DNA of 64,000 nucleotides. Origin: Dipetalonema caudispina (lineage: Eukaryota; Nematoda; Chromadorea; Rhabditida; Onchocercidae). Numbering within the stretch: position 1 is the stretch's first letter; every line of letters begins with the position of its first letter. The translations under genes and the position numbers were made by a program. The notes beneath the pieces are model-generated. The model saw only the letters and a program-made list of their open reading frames with translations, was not told where the DNA came from and searched no databases. The DNA is taken from positions 56,724 to 120,723 of the forward strand of contig JABVXV010000188.1 of NCBI GenBank assembly GCA_013365325.1. The letters run 5' to 3'. Below are positions 52,601-64,000 of the stretch, in pieces.

Positions 52601-54837
52601 TTAAATATGTTTCGGATTTTTTTCCATTACTTTTTGGTTTCATTTTTTCCTTCATTTCTTTGTCAAGTTTTAAGTTAACCAATTAATGTTAAAAAAAAAA
52701 AAAGATGGATATGATCAAAGATTTTTAAAAACAAATAAAACATTGGTAAAATATCTTAACATTATTGAAAAAACAACTGATGATTTTTTTTTTTTTTAAA
52801 ATGTATCCCATTTATTGTAGTAAAATAATAAAAATATGAATAAACTTCTAAAAATTTTATTCAAATTGGTTCAATATTTGAAAAGAAAAATGACTAGCAA
52901 TTGAAAATTAATGTTGCATATAATATTTGAATAATGTGAAAATTGCTAGTAAACTCTTTTGTTCGTAACATAAAAATTTAAATGTACTAATAAAAGTTCA
53001 AAAAAAAAAAAAAAATTTCGATATAGCAAAATTACATTACTATTTGTAAGACGAAAAAGTTTACCGGTACTTGGAGTAAAATTAGGTTACATAAGGTAGA
53101 TATTCATCATTTTAGCGTACGTTAATTGGAACTGCTAATAGTTATAAGTTGTACATCAGTTAATTCATTATATTTGTTATTTGTTATTTTAATTGCATTA
53201 ATTAAATTCATTTCATGACACTATTATTTATGCATTGCATTTTATCATAACATAATGATGTATTCACATAATAGAGCTAATAATATCAAAACGTATCATG
53301 AAACATCTGGATATGACAATCGTGAATTCTGCAGATGAAATATCATGAAACAATGAATGTGACATTGGAATGTCACGGAACATTAGATGTGACATTGTGG
53401 AGAAAAAGAAAAAGCATGAAATCATAATGAAATATCAGAATTTAAGTTTCGAATTATTGGAGTATTTTGTAGGAACACTTGATATAGTATCATAAGAGTT
53501 GAAAAATATTTGGATCAGATTAGATTAAGTAATATTTTCAATATTTTCATTTTTTCCACGAATAAATTTTAATATATTAGTGGTAGTTTAAACATTATAA
53601 CTGTTAAATAGATTGATGAGAAAAAGAAAGAGAGAGAGAGAGAGAGTTATGAATGTTTTTGAAATGGAATAGTTAATTTGAAATTGAAATTAATTAAACA
53701 TTTCTGATAAAGAGTGAAAAATTCATATATCATTCATTCGATAAATCTCACAACACTATTATCACCATATAATTTAACCAATTAAATGAGTTAATAAATG
53801 TGATATTGTTGAAAATTAAATAAAATAGATAAATTAAATAGAGTTAAATAGTTAAACATTTATTACAATAATAATACATTTATCAATATGTGAAACAGTT
53901 ATGTTATGTTATGATATTATGTTCAGTAACAATCATTTTAACAAACATCTTTGTATAAATTTATTGCAATAATAGATGAAAATGTTTACAAATTTGAAAA
54001 AAAAACAAAAAGAAAAAAAAAAAGAAAAGAAACTCTTTGTACAAATACCGCTGTATGTATTAAAAAGTTTTTTATGATTGAAATTGCAAAATTGATCGTT
54101 GATGATAGAAATAATGTTTAAATCTGATTCGATCCAAAAATCTTATATGATATGATTTAACAAAAAAATTTACATTTGTGATAAACATTTTTTTTTTTTT
54201 TTTTGATTGAAATAATGTGTAAATATTAGTTGTAGCGTATTTATATTGGAAATAGATAAATGAATTTGGGATTAATATAATAAGGCTAAATTTAGGAAAT
54301 AAATTTAACAATGTTATTTATATTTGTAAAAGTTTAAACATACTATTTCTATGACTAAACTTTTTTACAACATTTTCAAAATATTTCGATAGCCTACAAC
54401 TACGATACATTCAGTTGTCAATAGCACAATTAAGTTTTTTTTCACTAATTCAATTTTCAATCCTAACTGAAATTGACGTACATTTGTGAAAAAGGTTTTG
54501 GTGTAAAACGAATTAGTAGCAGAAATCGTAGCTTTGTGAAAAAAAAAGAAAAAAAAAAAGAAAAGAAGAAGAGAACATAAAAATAATACTTAGGAGATAT
54601 TTACTTACGAAAATTTTCGAACAATAAATTTATTTGAGAAAATTAAAGGAAGAAATTAAGTTGAAAAATTTTTGATGTCACATTTGATTTATAATAATTG
54701 AAAAAAAAAAAAAGGTCAAATATTTGATTATACAACTCATTTTGTGAGTTTTGCACAACAGTTTATATTGATTATTGTTGAAAAGAATGGAAAATAAATA
54801 GCAGTAACAGCTGTTTAAAATCAGTAAAGATAGTTCG

Positions 54838-54877
<40 letters not shown>

Positions 54878-55118
54878 AGCTAATATTATTTTAAATTAAA
54901 ATTTATTATTTATAAGATAAGAAAAAGAATTAAAAAATAATTTTTTTTTTTTTTTTTTTGATAAATACGATTAATTTAAGCATTTAACAGATGAATTTTC
55001 GATCATTTTAATTTATGAATCAAGAAATAAAACAAAAAAAAAAAAAAAAAAAAAAATAAAATAAAATAAAAAATAAATAAAAAAAAAATTTAAAATATAA
55101 AAAAAAAATATAAAAAAA

Positions 55119-55157
<39 letters not shown>

Positions 55158-58100
55158 AAAAGAGAACAGAAAAGAAATGTAATAAATGAATTGATGAATA
55201 ATTAGCAAAAATTTAATTAACTATACGAAATCAATAAAACTGGACATTTGAAAGGAATATAGCTTAGAAAGTGAAAAGTAATCATCAAAATGTTAAAATT
55301 GAAAATATTAGCTGAAATAACGCCGGACGCTTGTTGATGTAGCCTGGGCTTTCTTCTCCTTGAAACTTAAAATATATGTGTGTGTGTGTGTGTGTCTGTC
55401 TGTCTATGTCGGTATGTATGTGTCTGTCTATCTGTGTTATGTTCATCGATAGGATATTTTGCGATAGAAAGTGATAGATTGAGCAATCCTATAATAAACA
55501 CAATGTGATCCAATCATCCATTTACAACATACAACTGATATGCACAGACAAAGAAGATTTACAGACTTACACAACAGACAGACTCTAACATACACACATA
55601 CACACACATACACACACATTCACACACATACACACACATACACTACACGAAATATTTAACAATCAAAATGTTTTTAAAATTGATGAATAGATAGACTTAG
55701 GTAGACTTGGCCAGTTCTATTGACATTTAGGTAGACTTGGCCAGTTCTATTGACATTTAGGTAGACTTGGCCAGTTTTATTGACATTTAGGTAGAATTAG
55801 CCAATTGTATTAAGATTTAAATAGACTTAGCCAATTGTATTGCTTAAAATGCTAATTTCGTTGAATTTTATCGTATAGTATCCTTGAAATTTCATTTAAT
55901 CATTGCCAAAAATTCTCGTAAAAGAATTGAAATGATGAAATATGTATTTGATTAGATATATGTTATCAATTTGATCAATACAAAAGTTTATCATGTTTTG
56001 TTGATCATTTTGATTTATATCTCGCGTCATTTATGATACTAATCATTAGCATGATTATTAGTTAATCCATTTTTTTTTTTTGATTTGATTTGATTGGAAT
56101 GATGATAATTACATTTAATTAATTTTCACTATTATTTATTTAATTTTTATTTTTACTTCATTCACTTTTTGCTACTACAGAAATATGTATTATACGTATT
56201 ATGTTTCGGTGATACGTAATCATTACGATGAGATGTTTGGGTTAACTTTGATAATCGTTGATTAGGTGATACAGGCAGATAGTAATGCAATTTGTTATTG
56301 ACTTATTTGTGTAATTTTTATATTTGATATTTATTTGATAATATGTGTTTCTTGAAAAATTAGAAATGATAAATATATTGTTGATATGATATGATATGAT
56401 TGTACTTTTTTCATTCTGATCACTTCCATCCATATTTAAATAAACGAATTGCATTATCGATTGAAATGACTGTTCTATGATCAATTAGTTTGAAATATTT
56501 AACCGGACAACATCATCCATTTTAGAGTTATTCAAAATTTTATCTCGTGAAATTTTATTTCCAACAAATGACTTAAATGCATTAAATCAGTTCAATCAAT
56601 AAAATGTAATTTTTTACTGGAATTGTTAAAAAAAAAATCTATTCAATGTATTCTAATGCTGGATTGCGATTAACATTCTAATTCCGGTTAAATCTAAGTC
56701 TCGTCATGTCAGATGAAACGGAAAAGTTAGAGTGTAAAATCAGTAGGCAAATATAAAAATGAAAACGAACTGTTGGAATGGATTCCATAATGATATCATT
56801 GCAGTTGGAATTGGTTGATTGTTTCAGAACCAATTCTGTTTTCTTAAGTTTTCGTTTTTCTGGAACATACAATATGAGCAGTCTCGGAATAATATTATTT
56901 TCCATAAGCCGTTTATTATTATTTTGATTAAATTAGCGGGTGATTCATGAATTTGTAGAAATTGCTCAAAATTATTGCATAGCTTTTTCCATATCAAAAT
57001 TCAATTATTTTAAAAAAAAAAATCAAATTGTTGTAATTTCTACTCTTAGCTATCGAAAACTAAAAAAGTTGACATTTTTAATTTGTGAAATATAACATCA
57101 TCTTATCAGTAACTATACTTTCGCTAGATTTTTTTCGTTCATTGATATATTTCCGGAATGATCGATCTTTTCCATGCTGTATTCGATCCACCATATACAT
57201 TCCCATAATAAACAATATCAGTGCAATAACGAATAGCAGGATTACGATCAAGATTTCGTCCCACTAAGGTAGCCTATCATATCAGTAATTTGAACGGAAC
57301 GCAATTAAGAAAGAGTAGAGAATATTGCAGTTAAAAAAAATTCTTGTTGTCATGATGAATTATAAAAGTGGAATAGATGAATTGAAATACAAGAAATGAT
57401 TTTCAGATAATAAGTTTTATGAGAATGATACTAAATATTCCTTCTGTTATTAGTTTCGTGGAATTTATTTTTCTTTTATTTTCCTCAAAAATTGTTATGT
57501 TTGATTCTCCAAGTCTGAAGTATCTTTTAATGTGTTGATTAAACAGCACAAAATTTAATGCGTTGCAAGAGATTATTTTTTTTCAATGATTTTCAGCTTA
57601 AAAAGTATTCTTTAAATTATGAAACTATGATTTACCTCTGATACGAAATTGATTAAAATTTAAAAAAAAACACCTTCGAATTTTCGGCGTCTTAAGCTGT
57701 TTCATTTTACGTACTGAAGAAACTGACTTTAAAAAGTTTAAACTGTACGACATTCTATTAGGAACTCATTTACTCATTTACTTGATTTCGAAAAAAGAAA
57801 TAACTTACTTTCAACGGGTCACCAATATTCGATCTATAAAGCAAGTTTTTACGATCTGTTATTTGTAAATCATTTCGGATTATTTAATTTTTCATCATTT
57901 CTACTAATCTTTACTATCTTCATTGATTGTTCATTGATATCTCATAATTTTTTTTTGCGCTAAAATTTTTCGAAAACTTTTTCATTTCAGCAAAATTTCA
58001 GTCTATTGTTGGTGACGAGCGCAAATGTCATCAAACTTCTCGAAGGAATTTTGTCCTGTTAAAAAATTAATTTATTTCATTCCATCCATTGCTTAGCTAT

Positions 58101-59983
58101 AACAGTGAAGAGTTTTTCTGTTCTTGCATTCTGAGAATTTTGATATTTCGTTCCTAATTTAACCACTTTTAATTCACTTTATTTTAAACAAATTTCCATG
58201 CATTTACTAATAATTGATATCTATCACTTAATTGGATTTATAACATGAAGTAATGATAAAATATAGTTTATTAAGTGGATAATTAGTGAACGTACATGGC
58301 AACGGAGTGTACTTCCATAACAGAAATATTTGCAGTAGAAACTTCTGCAAATCAATATTCAGTTAAATTCAGAAATGAACTAATATGAAAATATTGAATT
58401 TATAATGAAATGATGAAAAGAATGATAGGGATGTTAAGAGATGCGATATAAAATTAGTTTAGCTCCCCTCAAACAATTAGGTCATTAAACTAACAAGCAG
58501 AAAAGCGTTTATCAATTTACATTTGTTATCTGTGAATATAATATCATTTAACAATGACAAGTAATGAAGTATTTTTTTTTTTATTCTCAACGGAAATTTG
58601 CAAAAACGATCAAAATAATTTTACATTTGCGGCAAAAATATAATGTTGATCTTGCATGTTCATTAACTATGCTATTTATAAATATACTGTAGTCTGTTGG
58701 AACTAGACAAAACATTGAAAATTTCATGTTGTTAGCTAAGCTATGTAACGTCTTTTTTTTATGATTAGAATTTTCAAAACAATATATAATATTCCGTTTT
58801 CAAAAAAATCTGAAAAAAAAATTCTGAAAAATTTTCAAAAAAGTTTGAAACACTTTCTATTAGGAGAGAAAAATATCTAAAAAAAAAAAAAACATTTCTG
58901 AAATTATTTTATATTGTAATAAGTATAATAATTATTATTATGTTGCTGTTTATTATTTCTCCTATGCAAATTTCTTCCGAGCAAATTTTTTTGCAGGCTT
59001 ATCTGAAAGAAATCTCTACGAGAAATCTTTCAACTTATAATTTCTTCATATCCAAAAAACACACCAAATGTAGTACTTGTCATGCCTCTTTTTACTGCTT
59101 CCTGAAATTCTACATACTGTTACAATTAATTTTATTCCAACGAGAATATAAAATTTGAATACCTATCAATATCAACTATATAAGTTATTTGGTAAGGCTT
59201 TTTTTGATAATTAATCACCTAGTTGCCCAACTTTATTGCTTTTAATGTATTTTATATACATATTGCTTATGCTTGTATTTCAATATCATTTAAATATGTA
59301 ATCACTTGCCTCATTCTAGGACCGAATGACTCGATGGGTTACTGTAGATGCTGTACTATGGATACTGTAGATAATACAGTACAAAAGAAGTGAATAAGCC
59401 ATTGCATTTATTATATGATTGAATAGACTTAAACTTTTTACTGAATAGATTTCAAGACCTACTAAATTCCTTTAGAAAAAAAATTAAACGATTTCAAGAC
59501 CAATTGAATACCATTTAACAAAAAAAAGAATAGATTGAAACGATTTAAGGACCAATTAACTATCACTTAGCGAAAAAAGGAAGTAAACGGAGAACAAACC
59601 ACCATCACATTATTTGCAAGTTGTTCGATTAAAATTATTGTTGTCAAAAAGAGAACAAATGTTCGTCGAAAAAATATCCTGTAATAAAATGTAGATTTTC
59701 AAACATGTATCAATTTATGGTCACATTTTATGATATATTACTTGATAACTCTCATAAGAATAATATTACTTAATGACTTCTATGATAATTGTATTACGTA
59801 ATAACTTCTATGGTCCTACTAAGATTGATGAAACATTTTTTTTTATTTTAAAAAATGGCTTAATAAAAAAGAGACTTAAAAGTGATGTTGACAAAGGTTT
59901 CAAAATATACTGTATTCATTTTTTTTTTTTTTTTTTTTTTTGTTTTTTTATGGTTTTTTTTCTATTTTTCTTGTCTTGGCTTT

Positions 59984-60036
<53 letters not shown>

Positions 60037-60913
60037 ATTTGGCCTATAAGCTAGAAGGAAATAAACGAATTTTCTCTGAAATGCTAATTGTATCGATCTT
60101 GCAATCGTTTAACAATAAAGTAATTACCAAGCTAAGATTCGTGTTTCTGGATGAAGTAATACTAATGCTGTACCAAACAAATGAAAAATTATTGGAATAC
60201 TCCAGAAGCTTTCTGCAAACGTCCGATCAATTTGAAATAAATCCATATCAAGATGATGACTGTTATACATCGTTCTTCTATGATACTCTCGATAATTATT
60301 CGTGATACGAATGGTAAACAGGATAATTGAGCCGATGAACCTAACAATGAGTAATGGAAAGATAATTTCATTTATTTCAATGTTAGAATATGAATGCAAA
60401 ATTTATTCTTTATATGAAAATTTTTTATTTGAAAATAAAATGAAAGAATTCGCGGAAATGAAACGTAGAAAAAGGTTACACATATATCAACGCATTATGT
60501 CGCAAGAGGTAAAGTATTCGATACGGTTATTGCTAGATTTTGTTTTGTTTTATTAAAAAATGTTTGATCAGATAATAAAGTCTAAATTTCTCAACTGAGA
60601 AATAGATAAATTTCGTAAGTTATATCTATTAATGATTGAATTGATCATTTTGAGGTCGAAGTTCATTTCTTGCATCTATTAGCAGTAACAGACATCACTT
60701 AGTCAGTAAGCTGAAAGTGTTGTAAAAATCAAGTTTGCTACATAAAATTTCTGCGTATTTGCCTTCTAGGAACTGCAAAGTTGATACGGATGTCTGTTTG
60801 CACAAACTGATTATATCGCTGATGTCGCGATAAGAGGTGGTATACCGAATTGGTTCGGAAAAGATCACCTCATCCGTTGGATCCGTTTGAAAAGGTTTAA
60901 AATTTCTTGCCAT
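45491..60913 (-). CDS. Candidate KCNE/MPS-like potassium-channel accessory subunit
   Basis: Proposed exons in order: 60913-60846, 58344-58296, 57263-57119, 56859-56771, 45571-45491. They total 432 nt in unbroken phase, 143 aa plus TGA. The third exon is the core: WDEILIVILLF opens a single transmembrane helix of about 22 residues, followed by VDRIQHGKDRSFRKYINERK. KCNE proteins have the same plan: a short extracellular N-terminus without signal peptide, one membrane span, then a basic stretch containing an EHSNDP...YI-like motif. Here QHGKD...KYI occupies that place. The exon before it adds three cysteines in FYCKYFCYGSTLRC on the extracellular side. The tail is basic, then Ser/Asn-rich. KCNE subunits (MPS in C. 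elegans) bind voltage-gated potassium channels and alter gating. The similarity is by eye and short. The exons at 57263 and 56859 are the firmest; the first and last are tentative, and the last intron would be 11 kb. Any single-pass membrane protein is the alternative. Confidence 0.4.
47511..47535. repeat. Tandem TCACGTGAA nonamers
   Basis: Two adjacent TCACGTGAA units plus a TCAC remnant, each with a CACGTG E-box palindrome, the site type bound by many bHLH factors. The location is non-coding and far from a recognised start, so a regulatory role is speculation. Confidence 0.6.
55030..55155. repeat. A-rich low-complexity tract
   Basis: About 125 bases of A with scattered T and a few TAAA units. 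Translations of it (poly-Phe, poly-Lys) are not genes. Confidence 0.9.
55318..55372 (-). other. GC-richer exon-like patch
   Basis: On the minus strand an acceptor-like ATTTTAAG precedes about 55 bases open in all three frames, with protein-like words such as ESPGYINKRPALF or FKEKKAQATSTSVRRYFS followed by a stop. It sits inside the proposed last intron of the membrane-protein gene, but no reading joins the flanking exons in phase. It could be an alternative last exon or a non-coding element. Confidence 0.25.
55376..55440. repeat. TG/TCTG microsatellite
   Basis: A pure TG run of about 10 units followed by GTCTGTCTAT-type units. Confidence 0.85.
55588..55645. repeat. CA microsatellite
   Basis: ACACAC units with regularly spaced ATAC or TTC interruptions. 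It is the reverse complement type of the TG tract about 190 bases away, so the two could pair as a large hairpin. Confidence 0.85.
55694..55841. repeat. 30-bp minisatellite, five copies
   Basis: Units: 55694-55721 (28 bp, partial), 55722-55751, 55752-55781, 55782-55811 and 55812-55841. The core is TAGGTAGACTTGGCCAGTT. The first copies are near identical, and divergence increases along the plus strand (TTGGCCAG becomes TTAGCCAA), as in an array expanding at one end while decaying at the other. Confidence 0.95.
56771..56859 (-). CDS. Cytoplasmic-tail exon of the KCNE-like gene
   Basis: The acceptor TGTTCCAG is typical. It receives one base from the TM exon (A|AA = Lys) and encodes a basic start (KRKLKKTELVLK) then a Ser/Asn/Cys-rich stretch to MESIPT, ending in phase 0 at ACA|GTTCGT. 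If the donor is not used, the frame runs on to a stop at 56678, adding a hydrophobic end that looks less natural. Confidence 0.5.
57119..57263 (-). CDS. Transmembrane exon of the KCNE-like gene
   Basis: The acceptor CTACCTTAG precedes TGG (phase 0) and the donor is A|GTATAG (phase 1); 48 codons. The helix runs from about ILIVILL to IMGMYMV and is followed by DRIQHGKDRSFRKYINERKK, giving a positive-inside topology with the C-terminus in the cytoplasm. An in-frame stop directly before the acceptor shows that the block must be entered by splicing. This is the most convincing exon between 46 and 64 kb. Confidence 0.6.
58296..58344 (-). CDS. Short cysteine-bearing exon upstream of the TM exon
   Basis: 49 nt between TGATTTGCAG and a GTACGT donor, one base plus 16 codons (SFYCKYFCYGSTLRCH). 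It links phase 2 upstream to phase 0 at the TM exon. Three cysteines in 16 residues suit an extracellular segment. The block is small, so chance remains possible. Confidence 0.4.
59985..60034. repeat. T50 homopolymer
   Basis: Pure T-run, second only to the A55 run at 38807, adjacent to other T-rich runs from 59920. Poly-Phe frames across it are artefacts. Confidence 0.9.
60128..60340 (-). CDS. Possible cassette exon encoding a second hydrophobic segment
   Basis: Acceptor TCATTGTTAG and donor TTG|GTAATT bound 213 nt open on the minus strand. It can be entered in phase from the exon ending 60846 (CG|G = Arg). It encodes FIGSIILFTIRI, a polar stretch with DMDLFQIDRTFAESF, then IIFHLFGTALVLLH. 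It leaves in phase 2, and joining to the exon at 58344 would create TGA at the junction, so inclusion would end the protein there. It may be an alternative terminal form, part of another gene, or chance; the plus strand is also open here. Confidence 0.25.
60846..60913 (-). CDS. Possible first exon of the KCNE-like gene
   Basis: The ATG at 60911-60913 follows an in-frame stop and begins MARNFKPFQTDPTDEVIFSE, ending in phase 2 at CG|GTATAC. There is no signal peptide, as in KCNE proteins. Composition is protein-like and the patch is richer in G+C than its surroundings. The link to the exon at 58344 rests only on phase. Confidence 0.4.
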
Positions 60914-62037
60914 GTAATTTCACAACAATTAATCCATTAGCATCATTATTTAATATTCCATCTATTATATTTTATTCAAATTAGTTATCAATCATAGAAA
61001 ATAGCGAAAATTGACATAACTAAGTGAGAACTGATAATTAGTATTTCTTAATCGCAAAAAACGGGAAGCATTATAGCTTATAATAATAAAAATAAATTTA
61101 AAATATATCGAATCACAGATCAAATTAGAAAGTAGAAGAAAGAAAGCATAACAGGGCGAAAGCTGCTGAATCCAAAATATCACAATATCAAAATTGTCAC
61201 TGTCACAACGAGAAAATGGTTAAATAGGATTTGACCTAATTTTGAGATATTTTGCAATAGATAGATAAATAAGCAATAGCCTTCAAACGTATTAGATGTT
61301 TTTAATGAGCAGGTGCTTATGAAAATGATATTATTATGCTTCAATTATTGATATTTAAACAAATTTCACCGAAATTTATCGTTCAATTTCTCAAAATTTC
61401 GCTGGTTTATAAATGCCCGAATTTTAAACAAAACTGAAAAGACTTTAAAAATTTCATTATTGCTTTCACTTATTTTTTTTTTAAATGACATAGGAAAAAT
61501 TCTAAAACAGCTGGAATTGAATTCATGTGGTATTAGTAAAACAGCACAAACTATGTCTTTTTGTCTTTGCTTTCATAATTAAATATTTCATGACAGAAGA
61601 GATGAAAATCGTTGGAGGATATAAAAATTAGGTTAAATACTAATAAAAATGGTTAATTAGAATTGCAGAAATGAAGGAAAGATTGATTAAATGTATTACA
61701 AAGTGATTTTGAATATACGAATTGATTTGCTTCAACATAGATTTACTAATTCATTTCTTGAATTTATACTTCTTGAAATTTCAAAAGTTATATTTAATCT
61801 CTGATGAAATTCATCGAAATAATTACTGAATGGAAGGCTATTTTTGAATCATCGAACATTTTCAAAAGCTTTCAAATTTTTTGTATAGCAATGAGAACAG
61901 TTCTTTTGTCTGTCCGCATTTTTCGTAATTGATAATACCACTGAATGAGACAAAAGAAAGCAACTCATCTATTGCAAAGCATACAAATGATAAATATATT
62001 TGAGGTAAAACGATTAATTGATTGGTTAATTAATTAA
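60914..62037. other. Non-coding stretch
   Basis: AT-rich with few repeats. One minus-strand frame near 60992-61183 is hydrophobic at its start but has no ATG and no good donor. It probably holds the 3' UTR of the exon at 62038 and the promoter of the gene starting at 60913. Confidence 0.4.
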
Positions 62038-62234
62038 TTAATGAGCAGGGACTCGATCAGTTTGACATCTGTAGTAAGCTATTTCGGCACGTTGCGGTTG
62101 CTCAACCGGTGGATCGAAATATTCAGGAATTAAAGCTGAGGATATTTCATCATAGTTATGTTTGACGATTTGCTTCGTTTCGGGTTTTATCAAATTTTGC
62201 ATTTCCATTGGTGATGGAATAAATTTTGATTTTT
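62038..62234 (-). CDS. Probable last exon of an unrecognised gene
   Basis: The acceptor GCTTTCAG precedes two bases completing a codon, then 64 codons to TAA at 62038. Words such as SKFIPSPMEMQNLIKPET, SALIPEYFDPPVEQPQ and RAEIAYYRCQTDRVPAH are clearly protein-like, soluble and proline-rich, without a membrane segment. Upstream exons would lie between 62300 and beyond the window end; none could be identified. An ATG at 62242 would alternatively allow a free-standing 68-residue protein. I do not recognise the family. Confidence 0.45.

Positions 62235-64000
<1,766 letters not shown>

Larger units (their letters stand above)
45572..56770. other. 11-kb repeat-rich stretch, proposed intron or intergenic
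   Basis: It holds A-runs (45582-45609, 50489-50508, 54841-54875), T-runs (49613-49641), a very A-rich low-complexity zone (55033-55155), tandem CACGTG near 47511-47535, trinucleotide repeats (50977-51045), a GA repeat (53629-53646), paired TG and CA microsatellites (55376-55645) and the 30-bp minisatellite at 55694-55841. A small GC-richer patch at 55318-55372 is the only exon-like block. Confidence 0.5.
58345..60845. other. Proposed first intron of the KCNE-like gene
   Basis: It contains a possible cassette exon at 60128-60340 and a long T-rich block at about 59920-60034 with a T50 run. An exon-like fragment near 59050-59110 (minus) could not be linked to anything. Confidence 0.4.

Noticed and set aside
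56242..56484. Minus-strand block that could continue the KCNE-like tail
   Set aside because: An AG near 56473 would join in phase after IPT, but the translation is low-complexity, overlaps ATATG repeats and lacks a suitable exit.
59050..59110. Minus-strand exon-like fragment (KRGMTSTTFGVFFGYEE)
   Set aside because: The acceptor is good and the translation attractive, but it cannot be joined: a following intron would be about 32 bases, and neighbouring phases do not fit.
59773..60305. Two overlapping plus-strand frames of 93 and 121 residues
   Set aside because: Their first halves are the T50 tract; the remainder is equally open on the minus strand.
60992..61183. Minus-strand frame with a signal-peptide-like start
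   Set aside because: It has no ATG at its beginning and no credible donor; T-rich composition explains its hydrophobicity.

Overview
The window looks like nuclear DNA of a nematode, most likely a spirurid or filarial-type worm. It is very AT-rich (roughly three quarters A+T by eye), full of A/T homopolymers and di- and trinucleotide microsatellites, and its genes are split into many small exons with U-poor, AG-rich junctions of the worm kind (TTTCAG acceptors, GTAAGT/GTATGT/GTTTGT donors). The species call is inference. The gene models below were built by hand from splice sites and reading-frame phase, and every exon junction quoted was checked for phase.

Layout. (1) 1-7456 is intergenic and repeat-bearing. 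(2) 7457-10938, plus strand: an eight-exon gene for a divergent Cys-loop ligand-gated ion channel subunit (454 aa). (3) 10939-13549 is a low-complexity gap between two convergent genes. (4) 13550-38616, minus strand: a 21-exon gene of 25 kb for the nematode NOS1AP/CAPON orthologue, known in C. elegans as DYC-1 (predicted 1,020 aa: N-terminal PTB domain, central CAPON coiled coil, low-complexity C-terminal half). Two further ATG-containing exons inside its large introns (27855-28040 and 21922-22063) are phase-compatible with the next downstream exon, which suggests internal promoters for isoforms lacking most or all of the PTB domain. (5) 38617-45490 has no recognised gene. (6) 45491-60913, minus strand: a candidate small single-pass membrane protein (about 143 aa). 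Its transmembrane and juxtamembrane segment resembles the KCNE/MiRP (worm MPS) potassium-channel accessory subunits. The TM exon is the best supported; the first and last exons are tentative. (7) 62038-62234, minus strand: an exon-like block of an unrecognised gene, probably a last exon. (8) The window ends inside a long ATT microsatellite.

Two of the three better-supported genes are ion-channel or channel-accessory genes, and DYC-1 works in muscle with the dystrophin network. The genes do not form an operon: orientations differ and spacings are kilobases. I found no rRNA, tRNA, CRISPR array or intact mobile element. Most of the remaining open frames are translations of simple repeats.
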